This document shows positions 53,486 through 64,000 of a stretch of DNA of 64,000 nucleotides, piece after piece; the first letter of the stretch is position 1; the number at the start of each line of letters is the position of its first letter. The position numbers and the translations under genes were made by a program. Source of the stretch: Ananas comosus (lineage: Eukaryota; Streptophyta; Magnoliopsida; Poales; Bromeliaceae). Below the pieces are notes generated by a model. It saw nothing but the letters and a program-made list of their open reading frames with translations, did not search any database and was not told where the DNA came from. The stretch lies in the NCBI RefSeq assembly GCF_001540865.1, contig NC_033645.1, positions 310,001 to 374,000 of the forward strand, read 5' to 3'.

Positions 53486-55315
53486 TATATCTATATCTAT
53501 ATCTATATCTATCTGTCTATCTATATCTATATCTATACCTCTATACCTATATATTATTCTTCTTAAATTTGCCACAAGGCAAGATTCCTTTTATTGTTGG
53601 GAGTGGGCTCGATTCCGAACCGATTCAAATCCTCCATATATTTTTCTATTTTTCTCTTTCTTTGGTTAAACTCAATTGAATTTTTCTCTTTCTTTGCTTA
53701 AACCGAACTAATCATTGGTGATTGTGGGCTCCCTGAACCGGCTCAAGTTCTCCATATGGTTTTCTCTTTTTTTGTTTGAACCAAACTAGTTTTTTATTTT
53801 TTTGCTCGAACTGGATCGGGTCACACCTCTGCATTGGGCCGGACTATTCCTCTTTCACTTCCTTCGGCTGTTGCCTTCCCTCATCGGCATGATGAATTTC
53901 ACCCATTATCGTCGCTTTTTCTACTGTTGTTTTCTTTTTCCTGTCGCCGTTTTTTAATTTTTTTTAAAATTATCTACTCGTCGCATTGCGCGAATTACTA
54001 CATTACTATTCATAAAAAACAGAAGGTGTTGGAAAACAATGCCAACCAACAGTCCCCTTGGTCTTCCTCTCTTAATTTTGGAGTTAGATTAGACCGTTTG
54101 ATGGAAGAAAATCACATTTCCAATCCTATCATAATAATGCGGAAAGAGTCTAATCTCCCAATATTGATTCTAGTCCTAAAGAATCCGGTGTGGCATTTAG
54201 GGCTTATTTGTTTCACATATTTTAAACTCTAGATTTGAAATTGGGTATAGGATTTACTGATTTGTTTTACGATTATGATTCTTATTTCACTCTCAAATAG
54301 GAATGATCCAATTTATTTATAGTCCAATCTGACTTTAAATTTTGGATTGGTTCATTTCAGAATAAATCATTCAAAATTTTCTCTCACAAATATCTCTACA
54401 TCCTCTTCCCTCGTCACTTTTCTTTTTCTCAATTAAAATCTCTTTCTAAAAATTCTAAACGTCTATTCCAATTTTCATTTTAGTGATGAACCAAATATTC
54501 TTAAATGATTCCATTTTTTATTTCAATGCAATCTAATTCGTTTCCTATTTCTATTTCGCTCATGAACTAAACATATCCTTCTTACTTTCATGCCGAATTG
54601 GAAAGAAATTGTACATAGAAATACTAGGACTAAGGATTCTATTAGTAATAACTGAACTTAAACAGTTGCACTAATGTTTTAGACTCAATGAGTTATCGGT
54701 ATTAGCGGATTGGATTATTAAAGCAGAATTGCCAGTCGAACATGTAATTAGGACTGGTGAGAGTTTTGGAAGAAAAATGTATTAAGGAATAAGGATTCTA
54801 CAAGCAATAATTAGATACTAGTATAGTAGCCCGTACGATGCGACGGATAGAGAATTGGAGAAAAAATAAAAGACGATGACAAAGGAGAGAAAACAGTAAT
54901 AAAAGAAATGATGATAAAAGGTGAGATTCATCTTGCCGATGAAAGAGATTGAAGAAAGATGAAGAAGAACAGTTCGGCTCAATATAGAGGTGTGGCTCAG
55001 TTCGGTTCAAGCCAAAAAAAAAAAGGTTGATCTGGTTCGATTCAAGTAAAGAAAGAGAGAAATCAAGTTCATTTCACGCAAAGAAAGAGAAAAATATGTA
55101 GAAAACTTGAGCCGGTTCGAGAGAGCCCATACTTAACAATAATCAAGTCGGTTTAAGCAAAGAAAGAGAAAAATTCGATCTGATTCAAGCAAAAAAAGAA
55201 GAAAACATGTGGAGAATCTGAGCCCATTCTAATTAAAGCCCACACTATTGCCATGTGGCAAATTTAAGAAAAATAATGTATAGGTATAGGTATAGGTATA
55301 GAGGTACAGATATAA
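53486..55315. mobile_element. 1.8-kb foldback with microsatellite-like ends
   Basis: The left end is a TATC/CTATAC array (53486-53550) followed by TATTCTTCTTAAATTTGCCA. The right end mirrors it (TGGCAAATTTAAGAAAAATA, then TATAGG units to about 55300). Long arms with TTTCTCTTTCTTTGCTTAAA-type sequence also mirror each other (53550-53970 against 54830-55240). The loop holds a MITE-like insert (about 54200-54580) and a TRIM-like fragment (54630-54720). Confidence 0.65.
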
Positions 55316-55999
55316 ATCAGTATTTTGGATGGGTGATTCGGTCCAACAAGTTATTAAATTCTAGTAGGCTGGATCATTATAATGCTAATCCCTTCGGAAC
55401 GCATTTTCAATTCCAATTCCAATTGCGAACCAAGCATTCAGGGGATCAGGAGAATCCTTTTATCTTCACATAATAATAGAGTATTAATGGTGGGTGGTTG
55501 AGGGAGAGAGGTTGGTGGGTTGGTGTGCTTTAACAATCAAGGATATATTTTCTACCTGCAGTGAGTTAGATATTGACATTTAAACCTGCGATCTGCATTG
55601 AGTTTGAAATTTAGCTTAGGACGTGTTTGGTTCCCGAAAATTTTAAAAAATATTTTTTCTAGAAAAATTCTTTCTTTTTTAAGACTTCATAGAAGAGTCT
55701 TCTTTTTGTTTTCGGAATTTTTTTTTTTTACCAAGAAACTGAATACTATGGAAAGATTCTTTTTTTAGAGATTGATACTCAAATCCTTGGGGGATTAAAT
55801 TAGCGATTTGGATCTCGTCCAATTTGGAGCTAATCTCTATACATATTTTATTTTCGGTGATACTAATGCGTCACAAAACGTAATTCTTGCATCTCCACTT
55901 AAAGAGTAAGGCAATCCTACCTCAAGTAAAGAATCTCCACGTAATAGAAACCGAAACAAACATTCGCCATCCTAGTTCAGTGATTGTTATCAAATTGTT

Positions 56000-56162
56000 T
56001 TTTTTTTTTTTTTTTTTTTGAGAGATAGATAGCACGCTACCTGCTTCGTTTATTTCATTTAGAAATAAACTTAGCTGGAAATGTGAATCAACTAGGATTC
56101 GAACTTAGATCTCGGGTACCAACCATCAAGCTCTTTGCCACTTGCTCTAGGGACGATCGGTT
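56000..56162 (-). mobile_element. best-preserved SINE copy with 17-bp target duplication
   Basis: On the minus strand it reads from a tRNA-like head (GTGGCAAAGAGCTTGATGG, then GGTTGGTACCCGAGATC) through a B box (AAGTTCGAATCC), then the body TTTCCAGCTAAGTTTATTTC and an A tail (T run on the plus strand at about 55998-56019). ATTGTTATCAAATTGTT (55983-55999) and ATTGTTATCGAATTGTT (56163-56179) are a 17-bp target duplication with one mismatch. Confidence 0.75.
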
Positions 56163-57055
56163 ATTGTTATCGAATTGTTATTCTAAAGATCGCATTCCTA
56201 CTTGTACTTTTACTTAAAGAGATTTGTACCTCCAACTTTTTGAGTATTAGAATAGTATATGTAGAAAGGATAGGATAGGAGTCTAGGAGCAAACTTGAAT
56301 ACTATATGAATGAAGCTGATAGCTACGTTTTTCTCAAAAAAAAAAAAAAAAAAGAATCTTTCAAGTGTAGAAATAGAAAGGTTAAATCATATATCTTGTT
56401 TCTAAAAGTAATATTCTACAATAATAATAAAAGCTTTGCTAAGTTTCTCAATGCTTTTTTTAAAAAAATAAGCTTTATTCCGAAAAGTTTAACTATTCAT
56501 TTTATTAAATTATAAGTTTTAATTCATGTCTTTTGTATATATTTGGAGGCCATTTTCACCAATAAAATCAACGTCCGGTGATTGAATGAGCCAATTTGAC
56601 GTATTTATAGAAGTTTAGATAGCATTAATTTATTTTAAAAGTGAACTTTGATAAAAGTTTACGAACTACCGATGCGATTAATCCTTTCGAAAATAGAGAG
56701 GTAAGTTTTAGGAGACGACAAAATAATACTCAGAGCCTAAGATTCCGATAGCGAGCTCAGGTTGATGCTACAATGCCATAATTTATCTCTTTAAGAAGAT
56801 TAGGTTGGAATTTACTAGAGAGTGAGGGGGAGCGCGAAAGCAATGTCATAGTAAAAATTTTATAATTTAGTTTAGCTTGATAATGGACAAGGCTCAAGAG
56901 AATAATAATAAACATAAGGGCATGATTGGAAGCATGGTACGAATAAAATAAAATAATGTACGGTTAAGTTTAAAGTAACCCAAAGTGCTCCGTGATTCGT
57001 TCATGTAACGCACATTTCCTATTTTGATGGGCCCCACAAATCTAATTATAGATCA

Positions 57056-57418
57056 GGATAAATGATACGTTTGGTCATCAAACTATGGTGTATTGGTGTT
57101 CACGGTTTAGTTCTCAAAATTTAATTTACTTTAATTTTAAATTTAAATTTTTAGAATTATTTCAATTAAAGTTCTCAAATCTAATTTATTAACTAAATAT
57201 TAATATACTGCTAATATAGAAGTGATATAACAGTATTGCAATTGATAAGACCCTAATAATTAAGTTATCGTATCACGCCAATATTTAGTCAATTAAAATA
57301 GTTTATAAAATTTAGTTACAATAATTTTCAAAGTTTATAAATTATAACAAACTGAAGTTTAAGAATTAAAGTGTCATCGACTCATAGTTCGAGAACTAAG
57401 CGAGCAATTTACTCTAGA
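57056..57418. repeat. foldback MITE, family 3 (about 360 bp)
   Basis: The left arm containing GTTTAGTTCTCAAAATTTAA and the reverse complement of the right arm (TTAGTTCTCGAACTATGAG) match over about 110 bases with decay. The unit recurs at 25885-26290. Confidence 0.6.
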
Positions 57419-58036
57419 TATAAGAGGTACTTTCATCATTTTGTGATTATTCTTGGTTTTTATAGTAGCATTAATAAATATTTTTTAATTTTAAAGGAGT
57501 ATTAATAGAATGGTTAAATTATAGAAACTTTCTATTAATATCCTTTTTTTTTTACTTCTTTTTCTGTCATTCAAAAATTTATATTTTATTCCCTAAAAAA
57601 ATAAAAAATATTTACAGAGAGGTACGCCGTAACAAAATGACTAAATTACCCCTCATGTTCTTTGGAATGGGCGAAGGAGGAGGGTTTTAGAGGTATTTTG
57701 GATATAAAAAATAGTATATAAACGAAATCCTAACGAAACACTGACGACAGAGTCAAAGTTAATACTTTTTTATTTTTTAAAAGAACAAGATGTATGTTTT
57801 TGAATGATACGTGAAAAAGTTAAAAGTGGGTATTGATAGAAAGAATTATTTGAAACGATGAAATTATCTTTACAGTAAGAAATATATTTTTAGTTTAAAC
57901 ATAATTAAAAAATATACTTATATAATTTTCTCAAATTATTTTTTTAATTATTATATGTAAGATAAAATTGCGACAAATTTGAATGGAGTTATTTGTACCT
58001 ACTGAGCATCAAATTTAGATCGCCATACCGTGAGCT

Positions 58037-58557
58037 ACAATTATTTGCTTTGACCCCACCACCGTCACCACGTGGCAGCAGACGATTCGTACCGTAATTA
58101 CCAAGCAAAGAAAAAGCCCCATTGGCTTTTACCCCGACACGTCACTTCAGTTGCGGGCCCCACGCGATGTTACCGTTTACCTTGCGGGTACCGCTCCGTT
58201 ACTCGCCACGTCATTTGCGCGCGAGCGTCCGCGCCGACCGACCCAAGCCACCTCGTCGTCGTCGTATTACCGTAAACGCTTTTTGACTCAATAATGTGCG
58301 CAACCACCCGAGTCCGACGATTCCATCCTCGGCCTAAACACCAAACACCGGATCTTTCTCCACAGTCACGCCACGTGTCCCCCCCGTTTCCACCGAGGTC
58401 CACTCCGATGATTGCTGTGCGATGCAACTGTACAGTTGATGCGAACGGATGTTGCCTGGACCCGGTGTATCGGCACTTTCCATGCACCACACCTCTAATT
58501 ATTTTTGTAGTAGAAATTTTTTTAAAAATTAATTTACTGAGACCTTTCAATTAAGAG

Positions 58558-58596
<39 letters not shown>

Positions 58597-58808
58597 CGTA
58601 CACTTTGGATTGCCTATAATAGATCGTTGATGTGTTAGTATAATTATAAAATATTTTATTTTATTTGATGAGTAGTTTTTTAAAAATTTATTGGTGTTTA
58701 GATATAATTATGATCAATTTAATGAAATATACTTATCAAATTAAAGTTAAATTTTTAAATATTGATTAATTAATTAATTAATCAACAAATAGCAAATACA
58801 AACACGTG
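58037..58808. promoter_or_regulatory. ACGT-core (G-box/ABRE-type) cluster upstream of the GH9 gene
   Basis: ACGT cores lie at CACGTG 58069-58074, CACGTC 58138-58143, CCACGTCA 58206-58213, CACGTG 58372-58377 and CACGTG 58803-58808. The stretch 58040-58500 is GC-richer than its flanks and has open frames on both strands that I do not recognise. A (TA)n run at 58560-58591 interrupts it. Regulatory use is inference. Confidence 0.4.
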
Positions 58809-58982
58809 GTAGATGTGGTACACGTAGTCCAGGGGCAGGCCACAATTTTCTCGCTCCCCTTGTGTCGGTTGCTATTTTAATAACTGTGGTGAGGGCATTT
58901 TCGTAATTTCGCGACCTATGAACAGCACAAAAATGTAGAGAGAGAGAGAGAGAAAGATCTGTCCCGCCTCACATTCCCCGGA

Positions 58983-58987
<5 letters not shown>

Positions 58988-59018
<31 letters not shown>
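58988..59018. repeat. (CT)n tract in the GH9 gene leader
   Basis: A CT run precedes a GC-rich leader with two CCCTA-type motifs. A possible 5' UTR intron begins at GGTATCTTC near 59243. The ATG follows at 59387. Confidence 0.65.
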
Positions 59019-59386
59019 CCCTCCGTCTCTCGCAGATCCGGAGGAGGAGGACGAGGCAAAACCCTATTCCCTCCGATCTTCGATCCCAATCACCTCAAAC
59101 CCTACAAACCCTAGGCTTCGATCTCGAACGGATTCGGTATCGACATCCCCGGGCATCGCCATTGACGTCACCCCCGAGCTCCGCTCCCTCCGACCCTCTC
59201 CTTCCCCCCAATGCCGTCGTAATCTCCGCCCCCGGACCCCCTAGGTATCTTCTATCTCCTCGTATACGGTCGATTTGAGGTGCCCGCTGAGATTTTCGTG
59301 GGGTTTTGGGGGGGATCTGTGCTGTAGAACTCGCGTTCTAGGGTTTTCTATTGGTAATGCGGCGGGTGTAGCTCGTGGATCTGAGA

Positions 59387-61093
59387 ATGGGAGTTGCGAA
59401 GTACACCAAGGGGTGTTGCGGGTGGTTGATAGTGCTTATTGTCGCCGCGCTTGTGGTCACTGCAGCGGTCGTAGCCATTAAGAAGAGGAAGCCCCACCAT
59501 GCCGAGGTCCTTCCGGTCCCCGGCCCACCGGGGGCCATTAATCAGAAGTACGCCGATGCCCTCGGCATAGCTCTGCAGTTCTTTCAAGTGCAAAAATGTA
59601 CCTTCCCTGCTTATCACTGTTCCATTTCCTCTCTAATTGCAATGATTAATTCCAAAAGATGGGTCTTTTTAGCTCTTTCAGTATGTTCCTCATTTTTTCT
59701 TTTTTTAATCTGTTAATGGCACTCGCATAAATGTCCCTGCAAAATTTGAAAATTAGATATTTGTGTCTCTTTAAAATTGATATTTGGTGTCATTTTACTG
59801 TTTAATTTTTTTTGTATTTAGTAGGAAAGCAGATATTATGTTATAGGAATTGGATGGGACGGCATGGGTGTCGGAACAGCGGAAAAAGTTTAAATGAAAA
59901 ACTATCAAATTAACATTCAACGAATGGTAGTTAATTGGGAGCTCTAGATGAATTACTTATTGAGTTTTAGCCTAAGAAATTAAATATTACCAGATCCACT
60001 TTCGAAGTTTAATATGCAAGTGACTCTTGTTAAGGGGTTTACTAGTTCCCATTATTATTTATTTATTTATTTTCATTCTATGCAGCGGGGAAGTTGGTTA
60101 ATAACAAGATTTCGTGGAGAGGGGATTCTGCCCTGGATGACGGGAGGGAAGCAGGATTGGACCTGTCAAAGGGGATGTATGATGCAGGGGATCACATGAA
60201 ATTTGGTTTTCCTATGGCTTACACTGCAACAGTGTTATCATGGTCTATTCTTGAATACGGGGATCAGATGAGTGCCGTGAAGCAGCTAAATCCTGCTCTG
60301 GACGCTCTTAAGTGGATCACGGATTATCTGATCAATGCCCATCCTTCTGATAATGTTCTGTATATTCAGGTAGTTTTTGTGGGAATTTTTCTTTTTTTCT
60401 TTTTTTAAGGTTCATAAGACAAAGGTGGGCTCTATGTTAAAATTAAGATCTTTCAAGTTTTCTTCTTTAGTTGAGCCAGATTCCACTATTTGTTTTTTTC
60501 ATTGAACCCTATTTGCCATAATTATGTGCTTTTCTTCATCCTTTGTCAGGTTATGCGATGTGTTTTTCTAATTAGTTTGACATTATACTGCATTGTCATC
60601 ACTCTAGTACCAGATTTATCCATCTTCTTGTGGCATAGGAAATAACGCTTTTAGAGTTTATCCAGAGACCAGATTTAGAGGGCATTTATTCCTCTTTAGG
60701 TAGATCAACCTAACTGGAAGTAAATGTTCACTACATACTATTTATGAAAAATCTACTATCTTAATGACTCTTGTTATTATTTGTCCTTGCCATTTGTTCC
60801 TTAATGATAAGAATGTAATGGAAGTTCATTTTTAAATTGCTATTTGTCCCTTCTCTTTTGAAGTTAATTATACATTGTCTTGTTTTTATCTATATCATGA
60901 CAAATGAACAAGCAGCTAGCAGTCCCTCTGAGATGTAGGCAAGTAAATAGATTCTCTGTTGCTTGCCTTCATATCTAATTGTAGATTCGCTGTTACATTT
61001 ATTTCTTTATATCTAAAATGTATGATTGGAAGCATGTGGATCTTATAAAACACTACAGTTTCAAGGAAAAAAGTCTGTAGTAACCATTACCCC

Positions 61094-61150
<57 letters not shown>

Positions 61151-64000
61151 TCAGAGCTGTTATGCTCTCAGGAGCACGGAGGCCTTCGTGCTCTTGAGCC
61201 GTTTTCGATGATAAAATTTTCGAATCAACGATCGGCTCCGTTAGACTTGATCTAGCGTATTTGAAGTTTCTAGAAAATAATTTTTGCAATTTTTTGATAT
61301 CATTTACCTAGTGATCGAAAGATTCAAAATCAATAATTTTTAATGGTTGATATCTGCCGTTTTCAAGTTTAACGGTATAGAAGTATTCAAATCAGATGAA
61401 ATTTTGATACAAAATTCTTTATACTATCTACAACAAGATCAATATTTCTGATCGAAAATTTTAGTGCTATGTGACCACTTTTTATAGGATTTTTATTTTC
61501 AGCCGTTAAAAATTATTGATTTTGAATCCTTTCGATTGCTAGGTAAATGATATTGAAAAATCGCAAAAATTATTTTCTAGAAACTTCAAATACGCTAGAT
61601 CAAGTCTAACGGAGCGGATCGTCGATTCGAAAATTCCATCATCGAAAACGGCTCAGCTCCTGAGAGCATGGCAGTCCTGCTATATATATATATATATATT
61701 AATAACCTCTCTGAAAAGTTATGATCTGATTGGTAGGTGGGTGATCCTGAGATAGACCATAAATGTTGGGAAAGGCCGGAAACAATGGCAGAGAAAAGGC
61801 CGCTAACAAAGATCGACCAGAAAACTCACGGGACAGAGGTGGCTGCGGAGACAGCAGCGGCTCTGGCCGCAGCTTCCTTGGTTTTCAAATCCATTAATAC
61901 CACCTATTCCGATTTGCTTCTTCACCATGCCCAGCAGTTATTCACTTTTGCTGACACTTACAGAGGTTCCTATAGTGTTAGTTATCCTCAGCTTCAGAAC
62001 TACTACAATTCCACAGGTTATGTAGATGAGCTCTTGTGGGCAGCTAGCTGGCTCTATCATGCTACTGGTGATCAAACATATCTCAGCTATGTAACTGTGG
62101 AAAATGGAAAAGCTTTTGCCGACTGGGGAAGACCGACTTGGTTTAGTTGGGATGACAAACGTGCAGGAACCCAGGTACATATCTAGATCATGAAGTGAAA
62201 AGTTTGCCCTCTCAGTTAGCTTCTCTTCTTCATAAAATGATATGCCATGTTATTATGATTGTGTACACTAAAGTATGAATTTTTGGTTCATATCAAAACA
62301 ATAATGTGATTTCAACACGTCAACTCAAGGTACCCATATCCTTAAATCATTGTAGCTAACAAGAGCAAGTCTGCGGAAAAGCTGGGAACTTAAATGACCT
62401 GCCTTCTAAGGAATTACTTTGAATAAATGTTACGGTGAAAGTAAATTAGTTATGCCTCACTGGAGCCGATTCAAACTTTTTTGCAGGTTCTTTTGTCCAG
62501 GATAAACATTTTTGGTTCTAAACAATCCTCGAATGCAGAGAATGTGGGCCTCCAAATGTATAGAAAAACAGCTGAAGCCGTCATGTGTGGTCTTTTGCCA
62601 GATTCCCCAACAGCAACCTCTAGTAGAACAGAAAGTACACCTAAATACCTTTCTCAGTTGATTTAGTATTATGATTTTCTCAGTTGATTTAGTATTATCA
62701 TTATTATTAAGAGTATCTTGCCTGTTTGTTCATAGGTTCGCTAGTTTTCTTGACAGTGCTCCATGAAATCAGCGATTTCTTGTTCTAATTCGAAGTGCAT
62801 TCTCATACATTCTTAATGACTTGGTTATCATGTTCTATCTCATATGCACCATTGATAGTCTAGTTTTGTTTTTCAGTGTCATGTAGCTGAATGTTTTGAC
62901 TTCGTTGGTTGGACAGTTTGTTCCCTGCACTGGGGTGTGAATATGACCAGATTTTTTAGCGTAACTTCCTCGAATCTAGCCACAAGAAATTAAGCCATTT
63001 ATTTTGGCACTTCTATAGTTAATTTTTATGGAGAAATTGTAAAAGAACATCCCATTTAGAATCAAAGCAGTATGGATAAACTGGACAAACTTGGCATGTT
63101 GTGTCATCTTTTAAATATTCATTTCGTCAAAAGGAGATTTTGTAGAATGTCTGACTGCTTCATGGTTGGAAAATCATGACATTAAGATGCAACATATGGA
63201 CACTGTGTGATCCAGAGGTAATTGATCCATTTTTTTTCTTCCATGCGTCTTCCTTCATTAAGATTCAGAGAACATAACCAAGATTTATGGAAGACTCATG
63301 CAATCCCAGCCTTATTGCTCTTGTTTACCATTAGCTTTTACTGCTTTTGATCAACCAGTTTTTAACTCCAGTTCATCCTTGATTTTGTTTGTTCCATGCC
63401 ATAGAATATATCTGAATAATTTTAGTTGAATAATATTGATCAGTGGTATTATTTTTCTAATGCTTTTTAATTTCACTCTTCCTATCTAGATTTAGGCATA
63501 CATGCGACTATATTCTGAATTACAGAGGACTATTTTGAACTGTAAATTGTAAAGTTATTATGAGCTTTCGGTATTTAATGGGTTTTGCCTTATTTTTATC
63601 GTCTTAACCCAGGTGGGTTGTTATGGATAGACGAGTGGAATGCTCTTCAGCACCCTGTTGCTGCTTCTTTCCTCGCTGTTGTTTACAGCGACTATATGCT
63701 CACATCGCAGACTCCAGAAGTGCACTGCAATGGGGACTCCTACACACCCATTGATCTGCGGAAATTCGCAATGTCACAGGTAACATCCTTGGAGGGCTTC
63801 AACTCCTGTTTGTACTACTTTTACTAACTTTGCTTGCTATGGCCATGTCCTGAAATGATTCTGAGAAAAAGCTTTCCTTAGGCCTGCTTGGCTAGGCTGG
63901 AGATTTTGCATTAGTGCTGAGTGAGTGTGTTGGGAAAAGTGGTATGTCTTTCCTTACAAAACACCCACAATAACCTTGTGCAACAGCCAAGGACGTCATC
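59387..64000 (+). CDS. GH9 endo-1,4-beta-glucanase with N-terminal membrane anchor (5' part)
   Basis: Five exons are visible: 59387-59597, 60086-60369, 61737-62174, 62487-62634 and 63613-63779. They total 1248 nt (416 aa) and all phases close. Later exons lie beyond the window. The start is MGVAKYTKGCCGWL, with a short cytosolic head and a membrane span at about residues 12-31, then VPGPPGAINQKYADAL. The GH9 core shows WRGDS, DLSKGMYDAGDHMKFGFP (catalytic DAGD at 103-106), [36 protein letters not shown] split over an exon border, GTEVAAETAAALAAASLVF, TGYVDELLWAASWLYHATGD and WFSWDDK. The layout resembles Arabidopsis endoglucanase 10 (GH9B7) more than KORRIGAN. Such enzymes trim cellulose at the wall or secretory membranes. 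The last part, with the other catalytic residues, is not visible. Confidence 0.93.
61147..61680. mobile_element. Micron-like foldback element E inside a GH9 intron (534 bp)
   Basis: (TA)n flanks it at 61098-61146 and 61681-61699. The arms share CGAATCAACGATCGG, GACTTGATCTAGCGTATTTG and TATCATTTACCTAGTGATCG with elements A, C and D. It takes up about two fifths of the 1367-base intron between exons 2 and 3, in a gene whose reading frame is otherwise intact. Confidence 0.8.

Larger units (their letters stand above)
55316..58036. other. AT-rich spacer with SINE and MITE copies
   Basis: A half copy of a Tourist-like end is at about 55617-55760, the best SINE at 56000-56162 and a family 3 foldback at 57056-57418. 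No gene is seen. Confidence 0.6.

Noticed and set aside
58170..58550. 126-codon minus frame in a GC-rich patch
   Set aside because: There is no domain, no partner exon and a competing frame on the other strand. It is kept only as an unexplained GC island.
59387..63779. KORRIGAN (GH9A1) as the name of the GH9 gene
   Set aside because: The cytosolic head is far too short and the VPGPPGAINQKYADAL start fits the endoglucanase 10 type better.

Overview
This is a 64-kb piece of a plant nuclear genome, most likely a monocot. Genes have many introns with GT-AG borders. First exons and 5' leaders are very GC-rich, while introns and spacers are AT-rich. Spacers are packed with small non-autonomous transposons and (TA)n, (CT)n and poly(A) tracts. 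The species cannot be fixed from the sequence alone; a non-grass commelinid such as pineapple is only a guess.

Layout. 1-421 (+): 3' end of an unrecognised gene. 6242-7284 (+): RING-H2 finger protein with an N-terminal membrane segment. 8501-12578 (-): METTL16/FIONA1-type RNA m6A methyltransferase, eight exons. 14478-15035 (+): intronless dirigent protein. 16831-17442 (-): secreted proline/glutamine-rich protein. 20392-25483 (-): plastid triosephosphate isomerase, nine exons including the transit peptide. 28603-31801 (-): general transcription factor TFIIB, seven exons. 38109-44851 (-): ERD2-like seven-membrane-span protein, six exons. 49422-51255 (+): seipin, two exons. 59387 to beyond 64000 (+): membrane-anchored GH9 endo-1,4-beta-glucanase, five exons in the window. 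I rebuilt every multi-exon model except the RING gene by hand with all splice phases closing: 463, 320, 312, 272 and 490 codons for the complete ones.

The genes do not form a pathway; they are independent housekeeping and wall/stress genes. From memory, FIO1, dirigent genes, plastid TPI and an ERD2-like gene also lie close together, in that order, on Arabidopsis chromosome 2 (At2g21070 to At2g21190). The window may therefore keep very old microsynteny.

The spacers hold most of the novelty. One family of foldback elements about 535 bp long sits between (TA)n microsatellites every time, resembling rice Micron: copies at 18341, 32773, 33337 and 61147, plus a 52-bp terminal remnant at 32668 and diverged relatives at about 32130 and 26407. 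There are at least four small hAT-like elements with 8-bp target duplications, one carrying what looks like the tail of a transposase. There are also two TAA-flanked elements, a TTA-flanked Tourist-like element nested in another foldback, and a tRNA-derived SINE family with several target-site duplications. A TRIM-like pair of direct repeats and a 1.8-kb foldback with microsatellite ends complete the set. No bacterial-type system, CRISPR array, rRNA or intact tRNA gene was seen.
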